Assembly (NCBI GenBank): GCA_964488355.1 | Contig: CAZAUJ010000006.1 | Coordinates: forward strand, 90,315 to 154,314 | Source: Thermoanaerobaculum sp964488355 | Lineage (GTDB): Bacteria > Acidobacteriota > Thermoanaerobaculia > Thermoanaerobaculales > Thermoanaerobaculaceae | Direction: 5' to 3' | Length of the DNA: 64,000 nucleotides | Shown here: positions 36,320 to 45,904 of the stretch, piece by piece | How positions within the stretch are numbered: the stretch's first letter is position 1 | How the letters are laid out: every line of letters starts with the position of its first letter | Program-made: the position numbers and the translations under genes | Notes under the pieces: generated by a model | Seen by the model: the letters and a program-made list of their open reading frames with translations, nothing else | Told to the model about the DNA's origin: nothing | Database searches by the model: none

Positions 36320-37204
36320 TTGAATCTGCAGGACGTCATCCTCAACCTGCTGCGTTTTTGGGGGGACCAGGGGTGCCTGGTACAACAACCGTACGACATG
36401 GAAGTAGGTGCGGGGACCATGCACCCGGAGACCTTTCTGCGGGTGCTTGGACCCGAGCCCTACCGCGTGGCCTACGTTCAACCCTCCCGGCGCCCGGCTG
36501 ACGCGCGCTTCGGCGAAAACCCCTTTCGGCTGGGAAAGCACCTGCAGTTGCAGGTGATCCTTAAGCCCTCACCCACGGATGTACAGGAGCTCTTCCTCGC
36601 CTCGCTGCAAGCTTTGGGCATTGACCCAGGGGCGCACGATGTGCGCTTTGAGGAGGACAACTGGGAATCCCCCACCCTGGGAGCCTGGGGTGTGGGCTGG
36701 CAGGTGCTGCTGGATGGCATGGAAATTACGCAGTTTACCTACTTTCAGCAGGCCGGTGGCATCGACCTGAAACCCATTTCTGCCGAAATCACCTATGGGC
36801 TGGAACGCATTGCCATGTTCCTGCAGCGAAAAACCTCCATTTACCAGGTGCAGTGGGCGCCGGGGATGGGCTACGGCACCGTGCGCCACCGAGACGAGGT
36901 GGAGCTTTCCCGCTACGCTTTCGAGCTGGCCGATGTGGCCATGCTGCGGCGCCACTTTGAGGACTGGGAGCGGGAAGGCTTTCGCTGCCTGGAAGGCGAT
37001 GACCCCTTGGTAGTACCTGCCTTGGAGGCCGCCCTGCGCATGTCGCACCTTTTCAACTTGCTGGACGCCCGCGGAGCTGTGTCGCCCACCGAGCGGGTGG
37101 CGCTCATTGCTCGGGTACGGAAGCTGGCGGTAGTCATCGCCAAGGCTTACCTCGCCCAGCGCGAGCGGGCAGGTTTTCCCCTGCTTGAGGGGGCCCTGGC
37201 ATGA
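36320..37204 (+). CDS. glyQ: Glycyl-tRNA synthetase alpha subunit
   Basis: The 294-residue catalytic alpha chain pairs with GlyS in the alpha2beta2 bacterial enzyme that charges tRNA-Gly. It begins NLQDVILNLLRFWGDQGCLVQQPYDMEVGAGTMHP and contains VAYVQPSRRPADARFGENP and GGIDLKPISAEITYGLERI, all family signatures. The TTG at 36320 gives the usual family N-terminus and has GAGG 5 nt upstream; an ATG at 36290 is in frame but lacks a ribosome site. A -10-like TAGACT lies at 36275-36280. No T-box is visible. Confidence 0.95.
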   Translation: MNLQDVILNLLRFWGDQGCLVQQPYDMEVGAGTMHPETFLRVLGPEPYRVAYVQPSRRPADARFGENPFRLGKHLQLQVILKPSPTDVQELFLASLQALGIDPGAHDVRFEEDNWESPTLGAWGVGWQVLLDGMEITQFTYFQQAGGIDLKPISAEITYGLERIAMFLQRKTSIYQVQWAPGMGYGTVRHRDEVELSRYAFELADVAMLRRHFEDWEREGFRCLEGDDPLVVPALEAALRMSHLFNLLDARGAVSPTERVALIARVRKLAVVIAKAYLAQRERAGFPLLEGALA

Positions 37205-39273
37205 AAGGGCGCTTTCTCTTTGAGCTTTTGTGCGAGGAGATTCCCGCCAACGCCCTGGCTGGGGCTCGGCAGGAGCTGGCGCAAGCGGTGCGGGCGGAAT
37301 TGGAAAGTCGGGGCGTGAGCTTCTCCCAGTTGGCGGTGCTTTCCACCTCCCGCCGGTTGGTGCTTTGGCTGGCGGGTCTGCCGGCTACCACTGGTGAACG
37401 GGAGGAGGAGGTACTGGGGCCACCGGTGAGCGTGGCCATTGCCGCCGACGGCAGCTATACCCGCGCCGCCGAGGGCTTCGCCCGCGCCCAGGGCGTGCCC
37501 CTTGACCAGCTCTTGGTCCTGGAAGGACCCAAGGGCAAGGTGGTGGGCGTGCGCAAACGCCAGCCGGGCCAGCCCATCCCTGAGCTTTTGGCCCAGCTTT
37601 TGGCACGTGTGGTCCCGGGGTTGCACTTTCCCAAGAACATGCGCTGGGGCCAGGGCGAGCACCTGTTCGTCCGCCCGGTACATCGTGTGGTGGCTCTTTG
37701 GGGGGAGGACAGGCTGAGCGACGTAGTGCCCCTGCGCCTGTTTGGCATCCAGGCGGGCTCGCGCACCCGCGGGCACCGGGTCGTGCATCCCGGGGAGCTG
37801 GATCTTTTGGGCGTTGAGGACTTGGCCCACTACCTGGAAAAGCTTCGCCAGGCGGGGGTGGTGTTGGACCCGGAAGAGCGGCGGACGCTTTTCCACCGTC
37901 GCGGTCAGGAGCTGGCTGAAGCGGTGGGCTGCCAGGTGCGCTCGGACCCGCCACTGGAGGCGGAGCACTTGGAGTTGGTGGAGTCTCCGGGTCTGGTGCG
38001 GGGGGAGATCGCCGAGAGGTGGCTGGAGCTGCCGGAAGCGGTGGTGGTGACCTGCTTGCGCCATCATCAAAAGTGCCTGGTGTTGGAAAGAAATGGCCAG
38101 CTCGCCCCGTACTTTTTGGCGGTCTGCGACCGCCCCGATGACCCGGAAGGCCATGTGCGGCGCGGCAACGAGTGGGTGGCGGCGGCCCGGCTCGCCGATG
38201 CGCACTTCTTCTTCCAGCAGGATCGCCAAGTCCCCCTGCACGCGTGGGCGGAAAAGCTCCAGCGCGTGGCGTTTCATGCCAAGCTGGGCAGCTTTGCGGA
38301 AAAGACCGCGCGCCTGGTGGCTTTGGTTCGTCTGCTGGCGGAGAAGGTGGGCGAGACGCGGTCGCTCCCCGCAGTGGAGCTGGCAGCGCGGCTGGCAAAG
38401 GCGGATCTGGCCACCCATATGGTGGGAGAGTTTCCCGAGCTGCAGGGAATCATGGGCGGCGTGTATGCCCGCTTGGAAGGCCATCCACCGGAGGTATGGG
38501 AAGCCATTGCCCAGCAGTACCAGCCGGCGGGACAGGAAGGCCCGATCCCCTCGACCCTGGCAGGCGCTCTTTTAGGGGTGGCGGACCGCATGGACACGTT
38601 GGCGGCGCTCTTTTCCTTGGGAGAGGTGCCGTCGGGCAGCAAGGATCCCTTTGCCCTGCGGCGTCAGGCCCTGAGCGTGGTGCGAATCTGTGGAGAGTTT
38701 CCCCTGCCCTTAGCCCTTGGGTACGTGGCGGCCGCCGCCTCCCAACCCTTCGGCGCAGTCGGACGGGAGGCACTGGAGGACTTCCTACGAGAAAGGGAGC
38801 GCTTCTTTCTCGAATGGCGAGGCTTGCCCGGGGCGGTGGTGGATGCGGTCCTGGCGGCCGGCTGGGGCCAGGTGGCCGAGGACGAAGCCCGCGGCCAAGC
38901 CCTGGCGCACATGTGGCGCCAGCCCGAATTCTTGCAGCTGGCTACCGCTTTTAAGCGCGTACGCAACATGGTGAGCAAAGAGGGGGAGGGCCTATGGGCA
39001 CCGGAGGTCTTGCAGGAGCCGGCCGAAAAAGCCCTAGCGGCAAAAGTCGCATCGGTGGCCGACGAGCTTCCCCAGCTGGTGTCCCACAAGGCCTGGCTGG
39101 AAGCTTTGCGCTCCCTGGCGGGACTGGCGCAGCCCTTGGATCGCTTCTTTGCCGATGTGTTGGTCCTGTGCGAGGACAGCCGCGTGCGGCAGGCGCGCTT
39201 GGGGCTTTTGGCCAAAATCCAGAGCCTGTTCCTCCAGCTTGCTGACGTGAGCAAGCTCCAAGTTTCCCAGTGA
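37201..39273 (+). CDS. glyS: Glycyl-tRNA synthetase beta subunit
   Basis: The 690-residue beta subunit supplies tRNA binding and complements GlyQ. It starts with FELLCEEIPANALAGARQEL, then ARVVPGLHFPKNMRWG and FVRPVHRVVALWG, then the HD-like middle region with CLRHHQKCLVL, and a C-terminal anticodon-binding helical domain. The ATG overlaps the glyQ stop by 4 nt (ATGA), the usual coupling that keeps subunits balanced. Length is normal. ppdK follows after 12 nt. Confidence 0.96.
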   Translation: MKGRFLFELLCEEIPANALAGARQELAQAVRAELESRGVSFSQLAVLSTSRRLVLWLAGLPATTGEREEEVLGPPVSVAIAADGSYTRAAEGFARAQGVPLDQLLVLEGPKGKVVGVRKRQPGQPIPELLAQLLARVVPGLHFPKNMRWGQGEHLFVRPVHRVVALWGEDRLSDVVPLRLFGIQAGSRTRGHRVVHPGELDLLGVEDLAHYLEKLRQAGVVLDPEERRTLFHRRGQELAEAVGCQVRSDPPLEAEHLELVESPGLVRGEIAERWLELPEAVVVTCLRHHQKCLVLERNGQLAPYFLAVCDRPDDPEGHVRRGNEWVAAARLADAHFFFQQDRQVPLHAWAEKLQRVAFHAKLGSFAEKTARLVALVRLLAEKVGETRSLPAVELAARLAKADLATHMVGEFPELQGIMGGVYARLEGHPPEVWEAIAQQYQPAGQEGPIPSTLAGALLGVADRMDTLAALFSLGEVPSGSKDPFALRRQALSVVRICGEFPLPLALGYVAAAASQPFGAVGREALEDFLRERERFFLEWRGLPGAVVDAVLAAGWGQVAEDEARGQALAHMWRQPEFLQLATAFKRVRNMVSKEGEGLWAPEVLQEPAEKALAAKVASVADELPQLVSHKAWLEALRSLAGLAQPLDRFFADVLVLCEDSRVRQARLGLLAKIQSLFLQLADVSKLQVSQ

Positions 39274-39285
39274 GGAGGCAAGCCT

Positions 39286-41997
39286 ATGGCAAAGATGGTC
39301 TACCTTTTTGGCGGCGGCTCAGCGGAAGGCAACGCCCAGATGAAGGACCTCTTGGGCGGCAAGGGTGCCAACCTGGCGGAGATGGCGGGCATCGGCTTGC
39401 CGGTGCCTCCCGGCTTCACCATTACCACCGAGGTGTGCACCCATGTCATGCGCCATGGGAGCTACCCGGAGGGCCTGGCAGCCCAGGTGAAGCAAGGCCT
39501 GGAACACATTGAACAGCTGACGGGCAAGAAGTTCGGCGATGCCCACAATCCGCTTTTGGTCTCGGTGCGCTCCGGAGCCCGCGCCTCAATGCCGGGGATG
39601 ATGGATACCATCCTCAACCTGGGGCTGAACGATACCACGGTTCAGGGCCTCATTGCCCAAACCGGTAACTCGCGCTTTGCCTACGATTGCTACCGCCGCT
39701 TCGTCGCCATGTACGGCGATGTGGTGCTGGGCTGCAAGCCTCAGGGAAAGGACGAGATCGATCCGTTCGAGGCGGTGTTGGAGGAGGTGAAGAAGGCCAA
39801 GGGTGTGCATTACGACACCGAGCTGGACGCCGAGGACCTCAAGGGGCTGGTGGTGCGCTTTAAGGAGGTGGTTCGTCAGCGCACCGGCAGGACCTTTCCC
39901 GAATCCCCGCAGGAGCAGCTTTGGGGTGCCATTGCGGCGGTGTTCAACTCCTGGAACAACGAGCGCGCCGTAGCCTACCGCAAACTGAACAACATCCCCG
40001 ACGATTGGGGCACGGCGGTGAACGTGCAAGCCATGGTGTACGGCAACATGGGGGAGGACTCGGGCACCGGTGTGGCCTTCACTCGCGACCCAGCGACGGG
40101 CGAGAACGTTTTCTACGGCGAGTTCCTGGTCAACGCCCAAGGGGAAGACGTAGTTGCCGGTGTGCGCACGCCCCGGCCGGTGCGGGAGCTGGCCCAGGTT
40201 TTCCCTGAGGTTGACCAGCAACTCCTGGAGGTGCGGGCAATCTTGGAGCGCCACCTCAAGGACATGCAGGATTTCGAGTTCACGGTGGAGCGGGGCAAGT
40301 TGTACATGCTGCAAACGCGCAACGGCAAGCGTACGGGCCTGGCGGCTATCCGCATTGCCGTGGACATGGTGGAGGAAGGCCTGATCACGCCGGAGGAGGC
40401 CCTCCGGCGGGTGGAGCCGGAGCAACTCAACCAGTTGCTGCGGCCCATATTCGCCCCTGAGGCCCTGCGCCGCGCGCGGGAGGAAAAGCGGGTGGTGGCC
40501 AAGGGCCTGCCTGCGGGACCCGGGGCAGCGGCGGGGCGCGTGGTGTTTAACGCTCCCGACGCGGAGGAGTGGGCAGCGCGGGGAGAAAAGGTGCTTTTGG
40601 TGCGAATCGAGACGAGCCCGGAGGACATCAAGGGCATGAGCGCAGCGGTGGGCATTCTCACCGCCCGCGGCGGCATGACCTCCCATGCGGCGCTGGTGGC
40701 GCGGCAGATGGGCAAGACCTGCGTGGTAGGTTGTGAGGCCCTGAAGGTGGATTACAAAGCGCGCACCATCACCGTGGGGGACACGGCCATCCGCGAAGGG
40801 GATTGGGTTTCGATTGACGGGTTCACCGGTGAGGTGATCCTGGGGCAGCTTGCCACCAAGCCTTCCGAGGTGGTACAGGTGCTGATCGAAAAGAGCTTGG
40901 CCCCCGAAGCCTCCACCACCTACCACTACTTTTCCCGCCTCATGGAGTGGGCCGACAAGGTGCGGCGGCTGAGGGTGCGGGCCAATGCAGACCAGCCGGA
41001 CCAGGCCGCCCATGCGGTGGCCTTTGGCGCCGAGGGCATCGGCCTTTGTCGCACGGAGCACATGTTTTTTGGCGGCGACCGCATCACCGCCATGCGGGAA
41101 ATGATTTTGGCCGACAGCCCGGAGGCGCGGCAGAAAGCCTTAGACAAGCTCTTGCCCATGCAGCGGGAGGATTTTGTGGGCATTTTCCGCGTTATGGGTG
41201 AGCGGCCAGTGACCATTCGCACCCTCGACCCCCCCCTGCATGAGTTCTTGCCCCACACGGATGCTGAACAGCAAGAGGTAGCCAGGGCCATGGGGGTGCC
41301 GGTGGAGGCCATTCGGGCCAAGGTGGCGGAGCTGCACGAGGCCAACCCCATGCTGGGCCATCGGGGCTGCCGGTTGGGCATCGTGTACCCCGAAATCACC
41401 CGCATGCAAGCCCGCGCCATTCTGGAGGCCGCCTGCCAGGTGAAGAAGGAAGGGGTGGCGGTGCATCCGGAGATCATGATTCCGCTGGTGGGAACCCTGC
41501 GCGAGCTGGAAGACCAAGCGCGGCACGTGCATGAGGTGGCCGAGGAGGTGTTCGCCCGACAGGGCGTGCGTGTGGACTACCTGGTGGGCACGATGATTGA
41601 GGTGCCACGGGCGGCGCTCACGGCGCACGAGATTGCGCGCCAAGCGCAGTTCTTCTCCTTCGGTACCAACGACCTCACCCAGACCACCCTGGGCGTTTCC
41701 CGTGACGATGCCGGCAAGTTCTTGCCCACCTACCTGGAGCGGGAAATTTGGCCGGCGGATCCCTTTGCCACGCTGGACATCGAGGGTGTGGGCCAGCTTT
41801 TGGAGTTGGGCACCAGCCGAGGGCGGCAGACGCGACAGGACCTGAAGGTCGGCATTTGCGGTGAGCACGGCGGAGACCCCGCTTCTGTGGCCTTTTGTCA
41901 CCGAATAGGGTTGGACTACGTTTCCTGCTCGCCCTTCCGCATCCCCGTGGCGCGCCTGGCAGCGGCGCGTGCGGCGTTGGGGGTGGCGCGAGGCTGA
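39286..41997 (+). CDS. ppdK: Pyruvate, phosphate dikinase
   Basis: The 903-residue protein interconverts pyruvate, ATP and phosphate with PEP, AMP and pyrophosphate. Domains in order: ATP-grasp N-terminal part (LLGGKGANLAEMAGIGLPVPPGF), phosphohistidine domain with GGMTSHAALVARQMGKTCVVGC and the swivelling His near residue 467, and a PEP-binding TIM barrel with SPEDIKGMSAAVG before it and CGEHGGDP (catalytic Cys region) near the end. Length fits bacterial PPDK. GAGGAGG precedes the ATG. It follows glyS closely. With PEPCK and class II FBPase in the window it could serve gluconeogenesis or, in reverse, pyrophosphate-linked glycolysis. Confidence 0.97.
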   Translation: MAKMVYLFGGGSAEGNAQMKDLLGGKGANLAEMAGIGLPVPPGFTITTEVCTHVMRHGSYPEGLAAQVKQGLEHIEQLTGKKFGDAHNPLLVSVRSGARASMPGMMDTILNLGLNDTTVQGLIAQTGNSRFAYDCYRRFVAMYGDVVLGCKPQGKDEIDPFEAVLEEVKKAKGVHYDTELDAEDLKGLVVRFKEVVRQRTGRTFPESPQEQLWGAIAAVFNSWNNERAVAYRKLNNIPDDWGTAVNVQAMVYGNMGEDSGTGVAFTRDPATGENVFYGEFLVNAQGEDVVAGVRTPRPVRELAQVFPEVDQQLLEVRAILERHLKDMQDFEFTVERGKLYMLQTRNGKRTGLAAIRIAVDMVEEGLITPEEALRRVEPEQLNQLLRPIFAPEALRRAREEKRVVAKGLPAGPGAAAGRVVFNAPDAEEWAARGEKVLLVRIETSPEDIKGMSAAVGILTARGGMTSHAALVARQMGKTCVVGCEALKVDYKARTITVGDTAIREGDWVSIDGFTGEVILGQLATKPSEVVQVLIEKSLAPEASTTYHYFSRLMEWADKVRRLRVRANADQPDQAAHAVAFGAEGIGLCRTEHMFFGGDRITAMREMILADSPEARQKALDKLLPMQREDFVGIFRVMGERPVTIRTLDPPLHEFLPHTDAEQQEVARAMGVPVEAIRAKVAELHEANPMLGHRGCRLGIVYPEITRMQARAILEAACQVKKEGVAVHPEIMIPLVGTLRELEDQARHVHEVAEEVFARQGVRVDYLVGTMIEVPRAALTAHEIARQAQFFSFGTNDLTQTTLGVSRDDAGKFLPTYLEREIWPADPFATLDIEGVGQLLELGTSRGRQTRQDLKVGICGEHGGDPASVAFCHRIGLDYVSCSPFRIPVARLAAARAALGVARG

Positions 41998-42089
41998 GGT
42001 GGAGGAATCGGCAGCGCGCACCGCAAGGGAAGCGTCCGGCCGGCACAGGAGGGAGGGCGGCCGGTGCGCGAGAGCCTAGGGAGGCCAAC

Positions 42090-42743
42090 ATGGCCCGTTT
42101 TGCCGTGATAGGTTTGGGACGATTCGGGGCAACCTTGGCCACTCGCCTTTACGAGCTGGGGCACGAGGTCCTGGGCGTGGATGTGGACGAGGAGCTGGTG
42201 CTGGCCTACCGCGACCGCATGAGCGAGGTGGCGGTGGTGGACGCCCGCGAGAAGGGGCAGCTGCGCGCCCTCGGGCTCAAGGACTTCGACACCGTGGTGA
42301 TTTCCGTGGGGGAGCATTTGGAGGCGTCCACACTGGCTGCCCTCTACTGCAAGGACCTGGGGGTGAAGGTGATCGCCCGAGCACTCAGCGAGGATCACGG
42401 CAAGATCCTGGAAGCTTTGGGCGTGGACGAGGTCATTTACCCGGAGCGGGATATGGCCCTGCGCTTGGCCGAGCGCCTGTGCTCCAAGAACCTGCTGGAC
42501 TTCGTGGCCTTGGGCCCCGAAGTGTCCATCGTGGAAGTGGCGGCACCGGCCAGCTTCATAGGCAAGAGCTTGGCGGAACTGGACATCCGCCGCCGCTTTG
42601 GCGTGCACGTGATTGCCCTGCGGGATGTGCTCACCGAGACGGTCACCCCCATCCCACCCCCTGACGCCAAGATCCGCGACTCTGACGTGCTGGTGGTGCT
42701 GGGGGGGCGGGAGGAACTGGACCGCTTCCAGCGCGTTCGGTGA
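42090..42743 (+). CDS. ktrA: Potassium uptake regulatory subunit (KtrA/TrkA family)
   Basis: The 217-residue protein has an RCK N domain with GLGRFG at residues 8-13 and acidic residues (DVDEE) near 31, which bind nucleotide, and a TrkA_C domain from about 140 to the end. Such proteins sit on the inner face of K+ channels and gate them. No KtrB or TrkH channel gene is next to it. The ATG at 42090 follows AGGGAGG. The frame is open further 5' into the ppdK tail, but that part is not homologous. It converges on tolB with 7 nt between stops. Confidence 0.9.
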   Translation: MARFAVIGLGRFGATLATRLYELGHEVLGVDVDEELVLAYRDRMSEVAVVDAREKGQLRALGLKDFDTVVISVGEHLEASTLAALYCKDLGVKVIARALSEDHGKILEALGVDEVIYPERDMALRLAERLCSKNLLDFVALGPEVSIVEVAAPASFIGKSLAELDIRRRFGVHVIALRDVLTETVTPIPPPDAKIRDSDVLVVLGGREELDRFQRVR

Positions 42744-42750
42744 GCAACTC

Positions 42751-44040
42751 CTAGCGAAGCTCCCCCACCCAGGAGGGCTGCATGTTGTTGCCCTGTTGCG
42801 TGAGGGCCCGGGCATGCCCCAGCGCGTCGGTGATGTAAATCTGCTGTTGCCCACTACGGTCCGAAGTGAAGGCTAGCAGGCTCCCGTCGGGGGAAAAGCA
42901 GGGCGATTCGTTGTTCCCGGGCCCCGGAATGACCGTACGTTCGCCCGTGCGCAGGTCAAGAATGGCAATTTGGAAGCGGTCACCCACCTTGGTCGTGTAG
43001 GCGATGCGCACGCCATCCGGTGCCCAGCTAGCCTCGTCGGCAAAGCTGTCTTCGAAGGTAAGGCGGCGCACGTTGGTCCCTTCCGCATCCATGAGGTAAA
43101 GCTGTGGACTACCGGCTCGGGTGGAGGTAAAGACAATCTGCCGCCCGTTGGGGGAAAAGGCAGGCTGGGTGTTGATTGCGCGGGTGTTAGTCAGTCTGTG
43201 GAGCTCCCCGCTTTCCACGTGCAGGAGGTAAATGTTGGTGTAACCGCTGTCGCCCGCGGCAAAGGCCAGGTACGTGCCGTCAGGAGAAAAGCTGGGGGAG
43301 GAATTGACCCCGGGAAGGCTGGGAAGGCTTTTGAGATACCCCTCGGTGGGCTTTAAGAGGAGAAGCTGGGGTTGGCCCCGCAAGAAGCTGGTAAACGCCA
43401 GCCACTGCCCATCGGCGGACCAGTTCGGGGCCGAGGCGATGGACCGGTGCTGGGTGAGCTGCTCCTGCTCGCTGCCGTCCCAGCGCATGATCCACAGCTC
43501 TTTAAAGCCGCTGCGATCGGACACGAACGCAATACGCGAAAGAAAGGGCCCGGGCTTGCCGGTGAACAGATGAAAAAGCTCGTTGGCGACCGTGTGTGCC
43601 AGGGTGGTCAGCGTCTTGAGGGTGGCGGCAAAGCGGCGGGAAAAGGCCACCTCCCCCGAAGCCAAGTCCAGCAAGCGCACGTCGTAGATCACCTGAGCAC
43701 CAGCGGTGGCCAGGGCCCCTTCGAGCCAAAACTGTGCTCCCACCGCGCGAAAGCGTTGCCGGGTGAGCTCGGGGTTCTTCTCGTCAATCTCCACTAGCTG
43801 CAGACGCTCCTCGGGCAGGAGGGTGAGGACGGGTGTGGCGCTCAAATCACTGGCCAAGGCCTGCCAGAAGGTGGCGTAGGCGGCGGCGGCCCCTTCGCCG
43901 CGAAGGGTGAAGGGTCGGGGCGCAATGACCACCTGGGTTATGCCCGCGTGCGTCACCTGCAGATACACCTCTTCCTGGGCGGCTGTCGCCGACGCTAGAA
44001 GCAAAGGGGAGAGGAAGAGGAACGAGGAGGAAGCTCTCAT
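42751..44040 (-). CDS. tolB: Tol-Pal system protein TolB
   Basis: The 429-residue periplasmic protein has a signal peptide (residues 1-21), the N-terminal domain with YATFWQALASDLSATPVLTLLP, and a six-bladed beta-propeller with the repeated motif SPDGxxLAF and GWSADGQWLAF-like turns. TolB links TolA and Pal to maintain the outer membrane. The ATG overlaps the stop of the TonB/TolA-like gene by 4 nt. The tol cluster here is tolQ-tolR-TonB/TolA-tolB, and no pal gene follows, since the next gene is ktrA on the other strand. Confidence 0.93.
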   Translation of the reverse strand: MRASSSFLFLSPLLLASATAAQEEVYLQVTHAGITQVVIAPRPFTLRGEGAAAAYATFWQALASDLSATPVLTLLPEERLQLVEIDEKNPELTRQRFRAVGAQFWLEGALATAGAQVIYDVRLLDLASGEVAFSRRFAATLKTLTTLAHTVANELFHLFTGKPGPFLSRIAFVSDRSGFKELWIMRWDGSEQEQLTQHRSIASAPNWSADGQWLAFTSFLRGQPQLLLLKPTEGYLKSLPSLPGVNSSPSFSPDGTYLAFAAGDSGYTNIYLLHVESGELHRLTNTRAINTQPAFSPNGRQIVFTSTRAGSPQLYLMDAEGTNVRRLTFEDSFADEASWAPDGVRIAYTTKVGDRFQIAILDLRTGERTVIPGPGNNESPCFSPDGSLLAFTSDRSGQQQIYITDALGHARALTQQGNNMQPSWVGELR

Positions 44041-44801
44041 TGCACGAACTCCAAGTGAAGGATAAGCTCGCTGCCGCCAAAACCTTGCGGCAGCGGCGGG
44101 AAGGGTGCGGCGGCGTAAACGGCGCGCAACGCCGCACGGTCAAAGGCTCCGTGGCCGGAAGTCTCCTCCAAACCCGCCTCCAACAGGCGGCCGGAACGGG
44201 CAATGCGGCAAAGCACGCGTGCGCGCGTGCCCGCGGGGGCTTGGGGCTTAAACCAGTTCTGCTCGATGGCCACCAGCAGCCGCTCCAGGTAGTACTGGTA
44301 GGGAAAGGGTGGGCCGTCGCTGGGTGCGGCTGCCACCCCCAAACCGCGCCCTGAGCCTGCCATCAGTGTGTCACCAGTTGGGCCGCCAGCGGGGGGAGCG
44401 CTAGCCGCCGGTTGGTCGCGGGTGGAGGCCTGGCTTTTTTCCTTGGCTGCTGCGGGCCCTGCCGCCTTCTTGTCCGCGCGTACCGCTTTCCGCGAAGGGG
44501 CCGGAGCCTTGCCCAAGGTGGCGGAAACACCAGCCGGTTTGGCTGGTGGGGGTGGGGTGGGGCGGGCCGCCGGAACTGGGCCGGTGGCAGGTGCGGCTGT
44601 GGGCGAGCCAGCGGGCGAGGGTAGTGGTCCCAGGTGCACGCGCACCGTGGGTAGGGTCAGGGCCTTATGAGCTGGCCTGGCGGCCACCAGCAGCGTAACG
44701 AGGGCAGCCAGGTGCAGCGCCAGGGCCAAAAGCAGTGCGCCGCGCCAGGGCAGCTTTTCCGCCGCGCGCCGCGCCAACTCCTGGCTCACCGGGTCGTTCA
44801 T
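44037..44801 (-). CDS. TonB/TolA-like energy-transducing protein
   Basis: The 254-residue protein has one N-terminal membrane helix (residues 20-40), a Pro/Ala/Lys-rich periplasmic linker (45-150), and a C-terminal TonB/TolA-type domain (165-254) with PYQYYLERLLVAIEQNWFKP, CRIARSGRLLEAGLEETSGHGAFDRAALRAV and PFPPLPQGF. It stands where tolA is expected, so it probably takes energy from TolQR to the outer membrane, but the C-terminal fold is closer to TonB than to E. coli TolA. It overlaps tolR and tolB by ATGA on each side, indicating tight coupling. Confidence 0.85.
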   Translation of the reverse strand: MNDPVSQELARRAAEKLPWRGALLLALALHLAALVTLLVAARPAHKALTLPTVRVHLGPLPSPAGSPTAAPATGPVPAARPTPPPPAKPAGVSATLGKAPAPSRKAVRADKKAAGPAAAKEKSQASTRDQPAASAPPAGGPTGDTLMAGSGRGLGVAAAPSDGPPFPYQYYLERLLVAIEQNWFKPQAPAGTRARVLCRIARSGRLLEAGLEETSGHGAFDRAALRAVYAAAPFPPLPQGFGGSELILHLEFVQ

Positions 44802-45211
44802 GGCTTCTCCGGGGGCACGGTCACCATCCCCACCTCTTCCACCCCCATGCGGTTAAGGGCGGCTAAAACCTGCACGACAAAACCATAGGGCAGGTTCTGG
44901 TCAGCCTTCAGGTAGACGGGACGCGGCTGGCCGCGCAGCAGGGGTGCCAGCGCTTGCTCCAGCAAGCGAGGATGGACGGGCCGGTCGTCCAGCAGCACCA
45001 GCCGGTCGCGCGTGAGGGTGAGCACCAGGGGCTCCGGACCCTTCTGCGGCAGGGCGGGCGCTTTTTCTTGGGGCAAGTCCACCGCAAGACCCTGCACCAG
45101 CATGGGGGTCGTGACCATGAAAATCACCAGCAGCACCAACATCACATCCACCAGCGGCGTGATGTTGATCTCGGCTAGGCTGTCAAACTCCATGTGGGAA
45201 CGAAAGGCCAT
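44798..45211 (-). CDS. tolR: ExbD/TolR biopolymer transport protein
   Basis: The 137-residue inner-membrane protein begins with LAEINITPLVDVMLVLLVIFM, the ExbD/TolR membrane helix containing the essential Asp (in LVDVML). A short periplasmic domain with ALAPLLRGQPRPVYLKADQNLPYG follows. Together with TolQ it forms the proton channel driving TolA. AGGGAG lies upstream of the ATG. TolR rather than ExbD is chosen because tolB follows. Confidence 0.93.
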   Translation of the reverse strand: MAFRSHMEFDSLAEINITPLVDVMLVLLVIFMVTTPMLVQGLAVDLPQEKAPALPQKGPEPLVLTLTRDRLVLLDDRPVHPRLLEQALAPLLRGQPRPVYLKADQNLPYGFVVQVLAALNRMGVEEVGMVTVPPEKP

Positions 45212-45220
45212 GCCTGCTCC

Positions 45221-45892
45221 CTAGGTAAACGTCCTTTCGGTGAGGTTGAGAAACTCCAGCAAAAAATCTTCCATCAGGCCGCGGTGGCGACGCAGGCTGC
45301 CGAGAAAGGCGTTGTAGGCGATAACGGCGGGGATGGCGGCGGCCAAGCCGGCGGCAGTGTTCACCAGCGCCTCGGCGATGCCCGGCGCCACGGTGACGAT
45401 GGAGGTGGAGCCTTTGGCAGCGATGTCGCGGAAGGCCGTCATGATGCCCCAGACGGTGCCAAAAAGGCCGATGAAGGGCGTGGCGGAGGCGGTGGTGGCG
45501 AGAAAGGGAAGGTAACGAAAGAGCTTGGCCGACTCCACGCCGATAGCGCGCTGCAGGGCCCTTTCCACGGCTGCCAGGCTCTTGATCTGTCCCGGCGGCA
45601 GCCCAACCTTCTGCAGCACCCGCATTTGTGCCTCCAGCTCCAGATACCCCGCGCGGAACATGCCGGCCAGCGGGGCGTGGGGCGTTTGGGAAGCAGCCTG
45701 CTGCGCCTCTCCCAAACGTTGCGCGCGGCGAAAGTGGGCTAAAAAGACCTGGTTCTGCCCGTCAGCCCGGCGCAGCTGCCGCCACTTGGCGAGCATGAGC
45801 GTCCAGGAAACCAGGGAAAACCCTGCCAGCAGCGCCAGCACCAGCTTGGCCACCGGTCCGGTTTGCGCGAAGGCTTGCCAAATCGCCTGCAT
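45221..45892 (-). CDS. tolQ: ExbB/TolQ proton channel protein
   Basis: The 223-residue inner-membrane protein has helix 1 near residues 13-33 and a pair of helices near 135-195 with the conserved GLFGTVWGIMTAF and the last helix AEALVNTAAGLAAAIPAVIAYN, the core of the TolQ/MotA/ExbB family. The ATG at 45892 is chosen because TACAAT sits exactly 6 nt upstream and family proteins begin just before helix 1; an in-frame start at 45964 would add 24 residues. It starts the tolQR-TonB/TolA-tolB operon. Confidence 0.93.
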   Translation of the reverse strand: MQAIWQAFAQTGPVAKLVLALLAGFSLVSWTLMLAKWRQLRRADGQNQVFLAHFRRAQRLGEAQQAASQTPHAPLAGMFRAGYLELEAQMRVLQKVGLPPGQIKSLAAVERALQRAIGVESAKLFRYLPFLATTASATPFIGLFGTVWGIMTAFRDIAAKGSTSIVTVAPGIAEALVNTAAGLAAAIPAVIAYNAFLGSLRRHRGLMEDFLLEFLNLTERTFT

Positions 45893-45898
45893 GCAGGC

Positions 45899-45904
45899 AT
45901 TGTA
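45899..45904 (-). promoter_or_regulatory. -10 element (TACAAT) upstream of tolQ
   Basis: TACAAT is followed by GCCTGC and the ATG of tolQ, so transcription would start at the start codon. No -35 was found at 17 nt. The element helps choose the tolQ start. Confidence 0.5.

Noticed and set aside
39586..41061. Minus-strand 491-codon frame opposite ppdK
   Set aside because: It is antisense to a clear PPDK and has no signature of its own.
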